From Ryuthela nishihirai (Eukaryota; Arthropoda; Arachnida; Araneae; Heptathelidae), in NCBI GenBank assembly GCA_038380435.1, contig JAWZYU010000019.1, positions 21,043,801 through 21,107,800 on the forward strand: a stretch of 64,000 bases of DNA. The letters are read 5' to 3'. The notes under the pieces were generated by a model, which worked only from the letters and a program-made list of their open reading frames with translations, did not search any database and was not told the origin of the DNA. Made by a program: the position numbers and the translations under genes. Shown here in pieces: positions 11,211 through 23,589 of this stretch (position 1 is the first letter of the stretch; each line of letters starts with the position of its first letter).

Positions 11211-13001
11211 ATAGGCCAAGCATCCCAGAAATTGTTTTGAGCGTAAATAATCATGATGAATCTAACAAGTTAGGAATTTTTCAACTGTTGAAGCATCATT
11301 TAGAAGCAAGCAGCGATAAATCTGGAAAGTACAAAGCCAAGCACGTAGTGAGATGTCAATGAGAAAACAATGGCCTACAGAGCAACAGCCTTCAACGTAG
11401 CTCTCAACATGCAATAGATGACGTCACCAATGATTTTCAGAGATTTTCAGAAGCGCCTACACTTAGCTTATCGATCAATATGGGAATGAAGACTCCGGGA
11501 AAATGACTAGATAATGATTTATCGCAATGGAGTGCAAACAATGAAAATTTAAGTATATTATTATTCTTCAACTGAGGCATTAATTATTTATAATGTTTTA
11601 TTTCTTTTCTCTGGATTAGATGAAGATGGAGAGGTTTGAAGATTATTTATTGTTGTTCATACTTAGAATGTTTTAACTTTATGTTGAAGCTTTGGAGTTT
11701 CAGTATTTATTTTTTGAAAAGTGAATTTATTATTAAAAGTTTATAGTTTGAGTTTATAATGTGATATAATTAATTTTTTTTTATGTATTCTTGTTCATCT
11801 GAAGTTCTAGTTGAACCAAAAAGAGCTATATATTGTATTGACATGATTTGAAGTGTAATTATGAATTGTAGATTTTTTTGCTTCAGCTGACTGAAAGCTG
11901 AATTGAGTGTTTAAGTTAAAATTTAGGAATTAAAAATGTTTATGGATGTTCCAATTCCAGATAATCAGTGAATGATGAGAATGAAAGAGAATTTAGTATA
12001 CAGTGATTATATAATTTTTATTTGAAGTGAATTTTGTATTTAAAGTGTTTTTTTTTTAATGTAAAACGTAGATGGAATTGTATTGGATGAAATGTTAGCA
12101 TCATATATGGTAAATTATTGATGCAGCTTTTCTTTACTCTTAGATACAATGTATGTGTTTAAATCTGTTCAGTGTCATCAGTGATATTGATGAGTCAATG
12201 ATGCATAATTATTGGGATGACATTGGTAGCATTTGTTTGCATATATATGAGCTGACCACGATGTCTTGAAGTTTTTGTACCTTGTTTGAGCTGTCCCCAA
12301 CAGAAAAGCCTAGTTTGACTGAGACAGTTACTAGCAAAACTCCTTTGGGAGGGGGATGCAAAGCTTGATGAGGGGAAATAATGCTATTTTTATTTCAGCT
12401 AGCACAATATTTATTGTATTTAGGTGAAGTTTTAGCGGATGATTACATTCCCGCTTGTTTGTAAAATGAAATTATTAGTTTCATGTATTTGACTGTAGTT
12501 AGGAGAATTTAATGGAGAACCAATACCCGTTTTTTTATGTGTGGCAGGCATGAAAGAAGATTAGATTTCGCGTATTTGATTATTATTAGAGGAAAGAGAT
12601 TCTGCGAAAGAGCAGAATTTTTCATTTTTTTTTCCTTTAACTTTTTTAGAAGTTAAGCAGGACAGGAGTTGGATTAACAAGCTTTGTAAAGGTTATAGTA
12701 TGCAATTTTATCAGAATATGATACTAGTTAGACCGTTAAAACTAGTAATGCAATTAACTACCACAGCCATTGGTATGCATTTACTTTAATAGATAGAATT
12801 TACACTTTGATAGGAGGAATGGGAGGAGGAGGTACCTTTGATTGTGATGGAAGAGTGTGTTGATGTGAGAGTAGATCATCAAATTTGCACATGCATACTC
12901 ATTACTTTATTTATGTTCAGTGATATGTAAATGATTTAGGAAGTGTCCTTTTATTCAAAATTGCTCATCAAAATCAGTTAGGTCAAATTTTGACTCCCTT
13001 T
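11211..13001. other. Interior of LTR element with no recognisable pol
   Basis: About 1.8 kb between the protease remnant and the polypurine tract. I looked for RT (YxDD), RNase H and integrase (HHCC, DDE) blocks in all frames and saw none; open frames are short. A second polypurine-like tract, TTTGGGAGGGGGATG, lies near 12345-12358. Confidence 0.5.
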
Positions 13002-13012
13002 GAGAGGGGGAG
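13002..13012 (+). other. Polypurine tract of the LTR element
   Basis: GAGAGGGGGAG lies one base before the 3' LTR start (TGTGATGG at 13014), the expected position for plus-strand priming. Confidence 0.8.
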
Positions 13013-13013
13013 T

Positions 13014-13697
13014 TGTGATGGTCCACACATTCATTTTTACTTTTCCTTAACCAATTTTATTTTATTTACATTTATCATTTTGGGGATTTATACTTCAGTT
13101 TGACTTATCTTTTCCGATCCCCTAAAGGAGTTGTGCATGCACAGTTCCGACTTTTGATTGACAGACGCTAATGCGTGCATAAGGACACCCCCCCCCCCTC
13201 TTGTGTCATAGCTATCATAAGTGTCAGATTATACAAATGTTTTCCCCAGCATGCAACACACGTCAGTTGCACACTGCATGTATACTAAGTGAAGTTAGGT
13301 CACAGAGTCAGTAATGATACAGTAGCGAGTAAGTAGATAGCCAGCAATGAAGTAGTAGCAAGTCAATAAGATGTAGTATAGATGGAGATAGATGTGAGCC
13401 TTTAATTGCTTAGACTTTTGTATTCATCAGTTTATTTGGCGAGTCTTGAATTTTTTGGAAATAAACTTTGTTATATGAAATATGCTGACTTTTTTCTCTT
13501 GGGCAATAATTGATTTTTTTATTAAGATTTAACTTTAATAATTTGACAATCTTTTGATTTCTTACTCACTAAGTAATGCCCATATACTTATTTGGCAAGA
13601 TTAACTGCCTGCTGTCCAACGCTATCCAGAAGTTTAGTTTAATTTGGATCAGTCAAAAGGTCCAAAGAGAAGTTTAACAATCTTTTGGAGCATTACA
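13014..13697 (+). repeat. 3' LTR (684 bp)
   Basis: Starts TGTGATGG, ends CATTACA, and is followed by ATTT, the right target duplication. It is the uninterrupted counterpart of the 5' LTR and shows where LINE B entered (after ACTTTTCC). AATAAA near 13460 is shared with the 5' LTR. Confidence 0.9.
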
Positions 13698-13711
13698 ATT
13701 TCAACACAATA

Positions 13712-14388
13712 CCATCTATATTTTTATAGACAGTCATGACAGATTTTCAGAAATGCTATATTATAGTATCTTAGAGAAAAAATAAAATCTAAATTCCTTC
13801 TAGATCAGTGCAACCTTCGTGTACTGTACACGAAGGTTGCCAGATCACTAATTTCTAAAAAAAATCGTTGCCAGATGTTTTTTCTGAATTCTCTAATCAA
13901 CCATAGTGTTCAGATTTTTTTGAACGACTGTACACCTTTAGAAATTATACGTTAATTTTTAAACTTGTCTCAATAAAATTCTGCAAAATTAATTTTTTAA
14001 TTTTTTCCCCTATTAAAAACAGCCAGGCACATCAGCAACTTGATAAATATTATTTGTAAATTTTTGGCACGCGCACATAAAAAGGTTCGCCACCACTGTT
14101 CTAGATCATATATTATATTATTGGGAATGATTTTTTTTTTTTTGCTTTAATATCACAAAATTACTAAACTCTATATAACTATTTTTTGGAACTTTAATTT
14201 TGATAGTAGTCATATACTTCATCAAGAATAGCAGATAAATCTGACAAATGAAATATGTACAAGCTATTTTCATGTTTGGATTTCATACAGTACCCACTTA
14301 TATTTTTATAGGCAGTCATGAGCGATTTTCAGAAAAATTACATTATTGTATCTCAGAGAAAAATAAAAATCCAAATTCCTTCTAGATT
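13712..14388. repeat. Direct repeat pair of about 90-100 bp, 575 bp apart
   Basis: 13712-13802 and 14288-14388 share an ordered set of blocks: TATATTTTTATAG, CAGTCATGA, GATTTTCAGAAA, TATCTYAGAGAAAAA, AAATTCCTTCTAGAT. Identity is imperfect. Between them is AT-rich sequence with a small perfect palindrome and no gene. Confidence 0.7.
13810..13840. repeat. Perfect 31-bp palindrome (15-bp arms)
   Basis: GCAACCTTCGTGTAC is followed by one T and its exact reverse complement. The flanks TAGATCAGT and CAGATCACTA extend the symmetry imperfectly. It could be the terminus of a small MITE or a fold-back remnant. Confidence 0.85.
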
Positions 14389-14513
14389 ACATACATAATT
14401 ATTAGCGTCATTAAATACTATCATTAGTGTGTCAAAAATCATTAATACTACCATGAATATTTAACTCCATCTGACTGGTTCTTAACATTCACTATGGAAA
14501 AACTAGAATATTA

Positions 14514-15796
14514 TACACTGACATAGAAAATGCCACCTACGAAATGAGACAAAACTTACCAGACATGTAGACAAGTAGGTGGGAAAGAAGTGATTTAATT
14601 TCTGAGGGATTACCTGAATGTGATGGGCAAGGAGACAGTATAATGTGTGGCATCAAGTGCAAAAGTCCCCAAAAGGTGTGCTGAGGTATCGCAGACCATG
14701 CATCATTGACCTGTGTCCATAATTCAACATTGCGAGGGGTGTTATGCAGAAGCGTGAAGTCTGCCAATGACGTCCCATATGTTCTCTATCGGGGAGAAGC
14801 ATGGGGATTGCATTGGCCAAAGGCAGCAGCTGGACATCTTGTAGGCACTGTCTGCTGATGTTGGTAGTGTGGGTGGGAGTTACAGTGCTGAAACTGGGCA
14901 TCAGGGACACCATGGAGATATCATAACAAAATGGGTTCCAGCACCCCATCAACTTATCGCCATGCTGTCATTATATCCAGAATGCATGAGCAGTGAATGG
15001 CTGTTGAAACTCATAGTGCCCCAAACCACGACCCCAGCTGAGGAGCCATATGCTGCTCATGGATGGCAGCAAGAATCGGCGATCGTTCGCGCTGAATCAG
15101 AAGCGAGACTTGTCACTGAATACGATATGGTTCCATTTGTCCTGCCATGCATGTCTGGTACAGCACCACTGCAGCCTTGTGTGGCAATATGCTGTGGTGA
15201 GTGACAGTCATCACAATGGTTGGTGAGAGTGCAAACCTGCCTCACCCAATCTGTGATTCACAGTCCTGTTGACACAGAGATGTCAATAGCTGCCTGTACA
15301 CTGCATCAAATGTCTGCTGTAGATTGAGGGGCTGGTATGGCTTGTCATCCATCTACATGCACCAGTCCCACTATGGCAACGCATGTTACCTTTCTCCAAC
15401 CACTGTTGCCAAATTAGGCCAACAGTTGTTGCATCCTAATGCATTTCTGCCACAATGAAACGCAGGAACCAGCCAGCCATATGTAGCCCTATAATGAAGC
15501 CTCTGGTAAAAGTGTGTGTGATGGTAGGATTCCCAATGACATCGCACAGGCATTCTTACTCCTTATATGTACTTTCGCCACCAAAAGTACTCCAATGCAG
15601 TGGTCCATATGCCCAGGTAAGAACAACCAAACTTAGCTATGCCGCGCCATTTTGTCCTGCTATCTCCCTCACCTATCACGTGATTGGTTCACAACTGCAC
15701 ACATTTACATCACCCGACTGCCGACACATACCAACCTATTTGCAAGAGCTCTAACAAATACTTCCTGGTGTGGCATTTTCTATGTCGAGCAGTGTA
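14514..15796 (-). pseudogene. Tc1-like transposon with decayed transposase
   Basis: Both ends carry related inverted termini: TACACTGACATAGAAAATGC at 14514 and, read on the minus strand, TACACTGCTCGACATAGAAA at 15796, each beginning with the TA target. The length of about 1.28 kb fits Tc1. On the minus strand near 14740-14850 a frame reads CLQDVQLLPLANAIPMLLPD then EHMGRHW, a degraded form of the Tc1 DDE-region block (LQ..V..LPWP..SPDL.PIEHVWD). Downstream, RNVELWTQVNDAWSAIPQ is the C-terminal block. Stops and shifts abound. Confidence 0.85.
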
Positions 15797-16464
15797 TTTA
15801 CCACAAGAAAATAAGTTTTTAAATACATCCTGCTAAGTAATAAAATTATATTGTTATCATTGTGACATGCAGTTAGGAACAATGTCAGAGTGTGAACAAA
15901 ACAGTAAGCACAATCTGCTTCAAGAATTTTTTGATGCACCCATTTAAAGAATTAGTATATGTGGGGGAGGGGGGGGAGGCACAGATCACACTAAAAGTGA
16001 AAAAAAAATCTAATATTACTATCATTATAAGATGCATAAATAACTAAGATACACCCAACATTCCTAGTTAACTATTAGACTGATGGAGAAGACCATTATT
16101 GCAAAATAATCTTACATTCCAACCAATTTAATATTTTTAGTCACTAGGCTATACTTATTTTTGCTACGAAGTTATATAACGTTTCATAAAATTTAGACTT
16201 ATTTGATTTTTATGGCTGTATTGAGTACAACTAAGGGAATATTTTTTGCTTAAGAATACTGGAAAGTCTAATCCATTTTGATTATCAGTAGAGTTAACCC
16301 AGTGTCTAAGTGCAAACCTGAAATAAAAGAGCTACAAACAATTAAACTTGTGCACCCTACATCCGAGTTAAAATACATGCAATGCAAAGAGATGAATAGT
16401 TAAAGCAGACTAAAAAAATAGAATGAGTGCAAACCTTAAGTTCATGCAAAAGAAGAAATTGGAA
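15797..16464. other. Myb 3' flank / probable 3' UTR
   Basis: Immediately downstream (minus strand) of the Myb stop codon at 16465. No other gene seen. A minus-strand ATTAAA at 16127-16132 is a possible polyadenylation signal about 330 bases after the stop, but this is only a motif match. Confidence 0.4.
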
Positions 16465-16572
16465 TCACAGATCAAGTGCATGTGGCTGAAGAATACCCAT
16501 CAATTGCCGCGCTTCCTCAGTCAGCTCAAGCTGATCTCGAGTCTTGCCATATATTATCAGCTTCAGATCAAG
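16465..16572 (-). CDS. Myb: Myb terminal coding exon (C-terminus and stop)
   Basis: The minus-strand acceptor is strong: a pyrimidine-rich TTGCATTTCTTCCAG ends at 16573. The exon then reads 35 codons to TGA at 16465-16467. The block YGKTRDQLELTEEARQLMG followed by LQPHALDL matches the extreme C-terminus of animal Myb proteins; as I recall, A-Myb has YGKTEDQL...EQAR and B-Myb has GGTRDQL...EKARQLLG at the same place. In B-Myb this region contacts the LIN9-LIN52 part of the MuvB complex, so a MuvB-docking role is inferred here, acting in the nucleus on cell-cycle genes. The plus-strand open frame over the same bases (about 16476-16661) has no splice or family support. Phase 0 agrees with the preceding exon. 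Confidence 0.9.
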   Translation of the reverse strand, partial: LDLKLIIYGKTRDQLELTEEARQLMGILQPHALDL

Positions 16573-18848
16573 CTGGAAGAAATGCAAGTAATATGGCTTA
16601 TGCATGTGTGTGTGAAAATCAATTTCACTATATCCAAAACATTTTAAATTTATACCATTAAGGGTAAAGATTCAGAAATGACACTCTTCATTTAAGACTA
16701 TCTAAAATATTATAAACACTTTTGAATATCTACTTATTCAAATCTTTACATGATATACAAATTATTCGGATCTTTATTCAACCAGCCATGGCAAATTTCA
16801 TGTTATTTTCAAAATTTTATATTATACTTTCCTGGAGTATTTATAAATTATTTAAGTATAAAGTGGATTTTAAATTTCAACAAACACACTAACATATATC
16901 TGCATGGTTTCTCAAATTGTCTTGCAAAGTTTCCCTTTCATCCTTTCAGTATATCCCTGTATTCACAAATAGTACGAAAGTATCTATAATTCAATTACTT
17001 TTACAAAAAGCCTATTTCCATTTTCGATGAAACCTTTATAAAAAATTCTTAATATTCTCATTTTTACAATAAAGTTTAAAAAAAGAAAGATTTTACATGC
17101 AGTTGAGCATTCTTTTCATTCTGTCAGTATCACGTAAAGGAAATCCTTGCCAATCACAAAGGTGATCACAAATCTCAATGACCCCTAAATCCAATACATT
17201 ACAGTAAAAGTAAAATGGGGATATATGACCACTGCATATGAACAAGAATACTTGTCAATATTCAAAGTTAAAATTTTGAGAGATTTTTCAATCAATTTTA
17301 TGGCGTAAACAACTTTAGAAAATCCTCTACTTCATAAAGTAGCACAATGAATATACGATGAAAGCAAATATATCAGTAAAAATTTCCTCATATGTAATAC
17401 TTATAATAATCAAAATACTGCTTTGTACATTTCATGTTCCTGTCATCATTACAAACACTTATTTAATCTCCATGCAGCTGGAATATGCTTTCCCTGCCAC
17501 ATAATCATTGCTCATGCTTGAAAATGGAGCTTGCAAAACTGAGAGGGATAAATGTGTAATGCCAAAAAGGTTAAAAGAACACAGAAGCACAAGAAAAGAA
17601 ACACACACTAAATGTGTACATCCAATATTATCACTAATTTGTTCAAGAATATGGAGATAGGGAAAATGATAGAGGCAAAGCATAAATTGAAGAAGAGGAA
17701 AGGGATAAACGTTTCTCAAGGCCAATGAGACATTTTCACTTGAAAATGGCATTCATAACTCTTGTGTTTTTCAGAGCAAACAAGAAATTTGTAAATAAAC
17801 ATGTAAATCAAAACTTTATTTTAAAAAAATTGAGGGCTCTGACACTAATTTTTGCAGCAAAAAAAAAAAAAAAATAAATACATAAATATCTTCTTTCATC
17901 ACTTTTTCCCCTTTGAATTACCTTTTTTAAATACTGATATTAAATTGATTAACCCATTTAAAGTGTCCAAAAACTGATTAAACAGTTTTCAAAAACCACT
18001 ACAAATGAACTTGCAAACATGCTTTTTTTATGCTTACTTACTACTTTTCCCCTTTAAATTTTTATATTTTTTGGTCAGAATTAAATGTTCTTTCTTTTAG
18101 TATGCAATTTAAACTATTTAATTCATTAGTTGTTTTATAATGAGGTTCAGAAGTTGAGCTACATTCTGAGCAAATAAAAACCTGTCACTATAAGGATTCA
18201 GTGAGCTAAAATAATAGACTTTGCTGAAAATACAAACAGTAAACACAATCCAGGCAATCACAAATCCAAAATAATCAACTGTTGATGCACAACTGCCAAT
18301 ATATGTAACTGCAGCTATATAAAATCCACAAAAACAATAAAAGTACAAAATTGCTTAAATGACACAGAAGAGCTATAACTAGAAATCAACAATAGTACTA
18401 ACCACTGTGCAGAGCAATATGTGAGGCATGCCCTATATCACAATCAGAGCACCCATCAAAGTATGATGTGCATATTGGGATGAAAAAAAATTAAAACTTA
18501 ATGTGACTTTAGCTAATAAAAATAATTTTCCAGTTTGATATTATAATTATAATATACTGTACCTAAGTAGTCTGTCAAGTATCAATGAAGGATTGCATCA
18601 GCAAGAAGCCACAGAAAAACAACAGTTATAGGATAACTCCCCATAACCATGAGTGGCATTGGAAAGACCATCAATAAAGAAGCTTGTGCAAGGGTTTGGC
18701 TAAACAACCATAATACTAATTTTTTAAGTGGAGTTAAGAATAAGCATTTTTACATGTGCAATTTGTACATATATTAATAATTGATCTTCAGATAAGCTTG
18801 TTCATCTCCATGGGGTTAGTGTTTAATTGCATTACATCATATGAATCA
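16573..18848. other. Last Myb intron, unassigned part
   Basis: AT-rich intronic sequence. Short open frames (for example near 17460-17750 and 18118-18348 on the minus strand) show no family motif or splice context. No repeat boundary recognised. Confidence 0.45.
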
Positions 18849-19233
18849 CGCTTTGTTTTACCTCTGAGCGGCACTTTTTTGCACACCATGGGCTAAATGG
18901 CCAGGTCATAAGGACCCCGAGGGCTCAGAGAAGGTTGGGGGAGGGGACCCACTGGGAACAGCTGTTGGGAGACAGATGGTAGCCTCCCGTCAAGGTCATC
19001 CAGTGTGTTCTTTAACTTGCACAGGGTATGGTTCTCCCACACATGGGGCCACAGCTTAACATCCCATCCAACGGATGGCAGCTTTTCCAAGCCCCTCGGT
19101 GTCCCCTACTGACCGTGGGCAAGGCGGAAAGTTTTGCAGAGATAAATCTCAACGCTGACCCAGCTGGGACTCAAACCTGGGAACTGCAGACTACAAGCCT
19201 GGAGTGCTACCAACTGAGCCAGCCAGACCCCCT
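18849..19233 (-). mobile_element. tRNA-derived SINE (family 1), copy 3
   Basis: Flanked by the target duplication CATATGAATCA (18838-18848 and 19234-19244). The body matches copy 2. The tRNA-like head lies at the right end on the minus strand; the tail is slightly shortened at the left, starting CGCTTTGTTTTACC. Confidence 0.9.
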
Positions 19234-19442
19234 CATATGAATCAGGCCATTTAAATCAGAATAGATTTTATGCTCAAGAGTTTTTCTGCATTCAATTGGC
19301 ACCAAATTTTACATGTTATCTCCAAGAACCTATACTCTGTAAAAAATTAATTCCTACCTATAATAAAACCAAAGTTTGAATTAAAAAACACTTTCATTTT
19401 TCCCTATTAAAAAAACATGACCTATAAAAGTACCTGAAAGTA

Positions 19443-22400
19443 TCATTATCATCATCCTCATCATCATCCTCAAGCAGCCATGGGCTACAGAAGTCCAACC
19501 AGACCGTGCAATTTAGTTGTCCAAGCAAGTCTATCCTGAGCTACATCTCCTGCATCTGGCCACTGCACACCAATTCTAACAAGGTCCTGTTTGATATTGT
19601 CTGCCCACTGCATCCTAGGTCTCCCCTTCTTTCTGAGGCCTTTAGGCACACTGTTCATAACCCTATTCGCCAATCTATAATTATCCATACGGGCAACATG
19701 GCCAAACCAACGGAGTCTCTCTCTGCACAATATGCTGCTTAAAGGAGGTTGCAAACTCCTTTGCCTAACCTCATCATTAGTTACAAAGTTGAATCACCTA
19801 ATGCCCAAGATACTGCATAAGCATCTGGAATCAAAAGTATCTAGTTTCCCATTATCTTGTTTACAAAGTGTCCAAGTTTCACTACCATAACTAACCCTAG
19901 AAAGAACCAAACTATTATACAGTCTAATTTTAGTCTTTAGGTGTATACGCCTATTTCTCCACACTCTCCATAGATTCTTAAAAGTCCCGGCAGCAATCCC
20001 TATTCATCTGTTAATCTCGTGCCGTACATCACCATTATCTGTTACATAGCTCCCAAGATAATTAAACTGTGACACCTGCTCAAGACTGCAACCATTCAGA
20101 TTAACTGAATCACAGCCTGCCTGACCAATTTTCATCACTTTAGTTTTCTCTCTGTTTATAACCAAACCTACTCTATTACCAGTCTCATCAACAGCTCAAA
20201 TGAAAGAGTTCATATCATCAACATCATTTGCCAAAAGGGCTAAATTATCAGCATAATCTAAATCAGAAATTTTCGTACCTCCAGTCCATTTAAGGCCAAA
20301 ATCTTTCCCTTGAAGTGAATTTCGCATAACATAATCAATAACCAAGCTAAAGAGAAAAGGAGACAAAATACACCCTTGTCGAACACCAGCTGTAATGCTA
20401 AACCAATTGCTACAAGCCTTACCAACTCTCACACACGACTCAGTGTTATTATAGAGAGCTTTCATTATGTTAACTAACTTGTCTGGTATACCATATGATC
20501 TCACAATCAACAACAAATTATGACAATCAACAGAGTCGAAAGCCTTTTTGAAATCAACAAAGCTAGCAACCAAAGGTTTCTGAAACTCTAAACATCTCTC
20601 AAGAATCTGCCTAAGTGAAAAAATCTGATCCACACATCACCTTACCACTTCTGAATCCACATTGCTCATCACGCAATTGATTGTCAACCAGATTCTTAAT
20701 TCTATTAAGCACAATCATGGAAAGAACTTTACCTGGAACAGAGAGTAGGCTAATACCCCTATAGTTATCACAAGAACTGCGATCACCTTTTTTGAAAATA
20801 GGGATAATAATAGCTCTGGCAGAATCCTTAGGAACCATGCCTTTATCATAAAAGATATTCAGAATTTCAGTCATCCAAGTGGTAACAGAAACATTCCCAG
20901 CTCTAAGCATTTCTGTAGTAATTTCATCTACTCCTGGGGATTTATGTAGTTTAAGTTTAGAAACAGCCAAAATAACTTCAGATTGTGTTATAGGGCCAAC
21001 ATTAAAGCCACCAATGCATCTATCATCATTGCAAACAATGGGAATAAAACTAACGGCATTGTTTAGAATATCACTGAAATGCTAAGCCCATCTAGCCATG
21101 ACAGAATCCTCACCTTCTATAACCTTACCTTGTTTATCCTTCAATCCCTGTATACCTGTCCGTTTTCTACCATACAAATCATTAACTATCTGATGTTGTG
21201 CTGTTGTGCTGTCTAATACTCTTTCTGCTGTTGTGCTGTCTAACTGATTCCTCGGCTTTGTCAGCCAAACCATCAAGCCAAAGATTCTTATCAGCAGCTC
21301 ATTGATCCTTTACACATTTATTAAGTTCTTTGTAATGCTTTCTATTAGGACTAGTAGAGTATTGATTAAGGACATTCCTGCAGTTCTTTCTTTCTGAAAT
21401 AAGCTCAAGTGCCTTATCACTTAAATAATTCTGTCTCCTCTGCTCCTTTTTTTTCTAAAAGAGTACTGTTAGTTTCCAAAAGAGCCTGTTTAAAATTGCC
21501 CCATTCTTCCTCAACTTCAGTAGTAAGCAAACCATGACCGTCATAATGACTAAGTAACCTATCATGGTAAGCTTTAGCTATAACTGGGTCTTTAAGAACT
21601 TCAGTATTAAAAGTAAATTTTTTAACCCTAGCAAAACACTTTTTAAGTTTAAGTTGCAAGACACTTTTAACAAGGTAATGGTCAGATACAATTTCAGCTC
21701 CCCTATATGACCTGGTATTCCTAACAGAACAAGCCCATTTGCTGTTAATTAATATATAATCAATCATATTCTTATGCAGCCCATTGGGTGAAACTCATGT
21801 GTACTTATGTATGTCGCACTGTTTCTAATAAGTGTTAGTTATTCTGAAACCATTGAGTTTATTTACCTGTAGAAGATGTTGCCCATTGCCATTGCAGCTA
21901 CCAATACCAAAAGGGCCTATTACTCCTCCCCAAAGGTCAGATTCAGTACCAACTTTGGCATTGAAGTCACCAAGAACAAGGGTAATATCTCCTTTCTTGA
22001 CAGAATTCAAAATATCCTGAAGTTGTCCACAAAACCTATCCTTCTCATCCTCATCGGCATCCTCAGTGGGGGCATAACAGCAGATAACATTCAAGTCTTT
22101 AATGCTTGTCTGAAATTTTGCTGTAAGAAACCTTTCATTAATGCACTCATATCCTAGAAGAGCATCACTAGCGTGTCTGCTGAGAAGCAGACCCACACCT
22201 TGGTGATGCTTATTGTCATCCCTTCCTGAAAAGAGAAATTTAAGATTATTTTTAAGAATCTGACCTTCACCTGTCCATCTGGTCTCTTACAAGCCGAGAA
22301 TATCTAAATTATAATGGTGGAATTCTTGTGTGAGAACATCAAGAGAAAAAGCTCTGTGCAGAGTCCTCACATTACAACTACCTATGGAGAGAAACTGGCT

Positions 22401-23064
22401 AGTGGGATGTTTAAAGAAACTATGTTTATTGAGAGAGGGAATGCCGACAATATCAAACAGCCCCCTAATCACAGACATGGGGCAAAGACCCATTCTCCCA
22501 CCACTAAAGGCTGAAGCCATCTACACTGGAAGGCTTCCTCCAATTTAGAATTTGATGATGCCAGTAGAAGCAAAGAATTCTGGTGTCTGCGATGACCTCT
22601 GCTCAGGATTATCCCCCAGCTGATAAACATATCCTGTGAATCTATTAACTTTGGGCTGTCAACCCACAAACAAACAGAAAACACAGTGGAAGATTTTCCC
22701 TCTACAGAAGCCCACCAGTGCAGCAAATTCAGGATCCATAATCAAGCTCAGAGCCTTATATCAGTCCAGTCCAGTAGGTTTATATGGTCAGCACCTGTGT
22801 GGTTGACCACTCCTCAGCAGAGTAGAAAAAAAAAAAAGAAAAGTAGCCATAGATGTCCAGATCAGTACGCCACACTAATCTGGCAGCCCTCCCTTTCCAT
22901 TCACTTCCACAAGAGAGTATCTCTTTTGAAAGGTACTAACAGTCTGCACCACGAGAAGGTGGGGTCGGACATTAGGTGCTAAGCCTGGCCGGTTCTATGC
23001 ATCATCACAGGGGATTGGTGCATAGCTCTCCTTCCAGTGACTACCTAGCTACCATTTACAGACC
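19443..23064 (-). pseudogene. RTE-like LINE copy C, the longest copy (endonuclease + RT)
   Basis: About 3.6 kb, the usual size of RTE-type elements. Read on the minus strand: a 5' leader; IGSCNVRTLHRAF starts an AP-type endonuclease near 22390; GLLLSRHASDALLGYECINE at 22196; the catalytic box LVLGDFNAKVG near 21965; SDHYLV near 21680. The RT fingers follow (KLHKSPGVDEITTEMLRAG, PIFKKGDRSSCDNYRGISLL, 20970-20740), then motif A (FVDFKKAFDSVD, about 20550), motif B (GVRQGCILSPFLFSL, about 20380) and motif C as YADN rather than YADD (about 20255). The C-terminal block RERLRWFGHVARMDNYRLAN lies near 19700, and a GAT-rich tail at 19443. At least five frameshifts or stops break it. RTE is my best assignment; a related clade is possible. 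It lies in sense orientation in a Myb intron. Confidence 0.9.
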
Positions 23065-23589
23065 TAAAAGTAATTTTAGACTAATTCCAAATTCAACAAA
23101 TTTTCACACAGCTGTCAACATTATGGCTATACTCGTAGAATATTAAATAGAATGACAATGTGTACTGTATTCTAAGTGACCAGCAAAGAAGATAGGGACT
23201 GAATTTGGAACCAATGTTTTCCAATACTTTATATCTAATTATAACAAGTTGGTGACATTCGGATGAAAAGATTCATATGGAATAAACGATTTAAAAAGAG
23301 GGGGGAAAAAAGGAAAAACATGAAGCACAACACCTGATTCATACACCAGTTCTATGTGGAATTATTGGAAAATCATAGAGAATATTACTACAAATGCATA
23401 CTGGGAAATCTACATCATTCAAAATTTACAGGAGCATATATTTAGATAATTATTATGAAAGGTGGGGGGATGAAAGCATATAAAGTTCTTCATTTTTATT
23501 ACTTTGCATATTGTTATTGCAAATATCAAAAATAAATAACTGTGAAAAAAATAACAAAAATGGGTAAGGAATACAGCAACATGAAAACT
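23065..23589. other. Intronic gap, no gene seen
   Basis: AT-rich sequence between LINE copy C and the mariner relic. No motif found. Confidence 0.4.

Larger units (their letters stand above)
6525..13697 (+). mobile_element. Ty3/gypsy-like LTR retrotransposon, defective, with nested insertions
   Basis: Two LTRs (6525-8849 when interrupted, and 13014-13697) start TGTGA and end TTACA. The element is flanked by a 4-bp duplication, ATTT (6521-6524 and 13698-13701). Order: 5' LTR with LINE B inside, possible primer-binding site, gag remnant with zinc knuckle, weak protease remnant, SINE, about 1.8 kb of AT-rich sequence without RT, RNase H or integrase motifs, polypurine tract, 3' LTR. Gypsy-like is inferred from the gag type and 4-bp duplication. 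It could not be autonomous as it stands. Confidence 0.85.

Noticed and set aside
16476..16661. Plus-strand open frame of 61 codons over the Myb terminal exon
   Set aside because: Its composition looks gene-like only because it is antisense to a real exon. The minus strand has the strong acceptor, stop and Myb C-terminal match.
17459..17752. 97-codon minus-strand frame in the last Myb intron
   Set aside because: No motif, no splice context and low-complexity composition.
21832..22157. Plus-strand frames over the endonuclease of LINE copy C (and the matching minus frames in copy D)
   Set aside because: Antisense shadows of the endonuclease coding strand.
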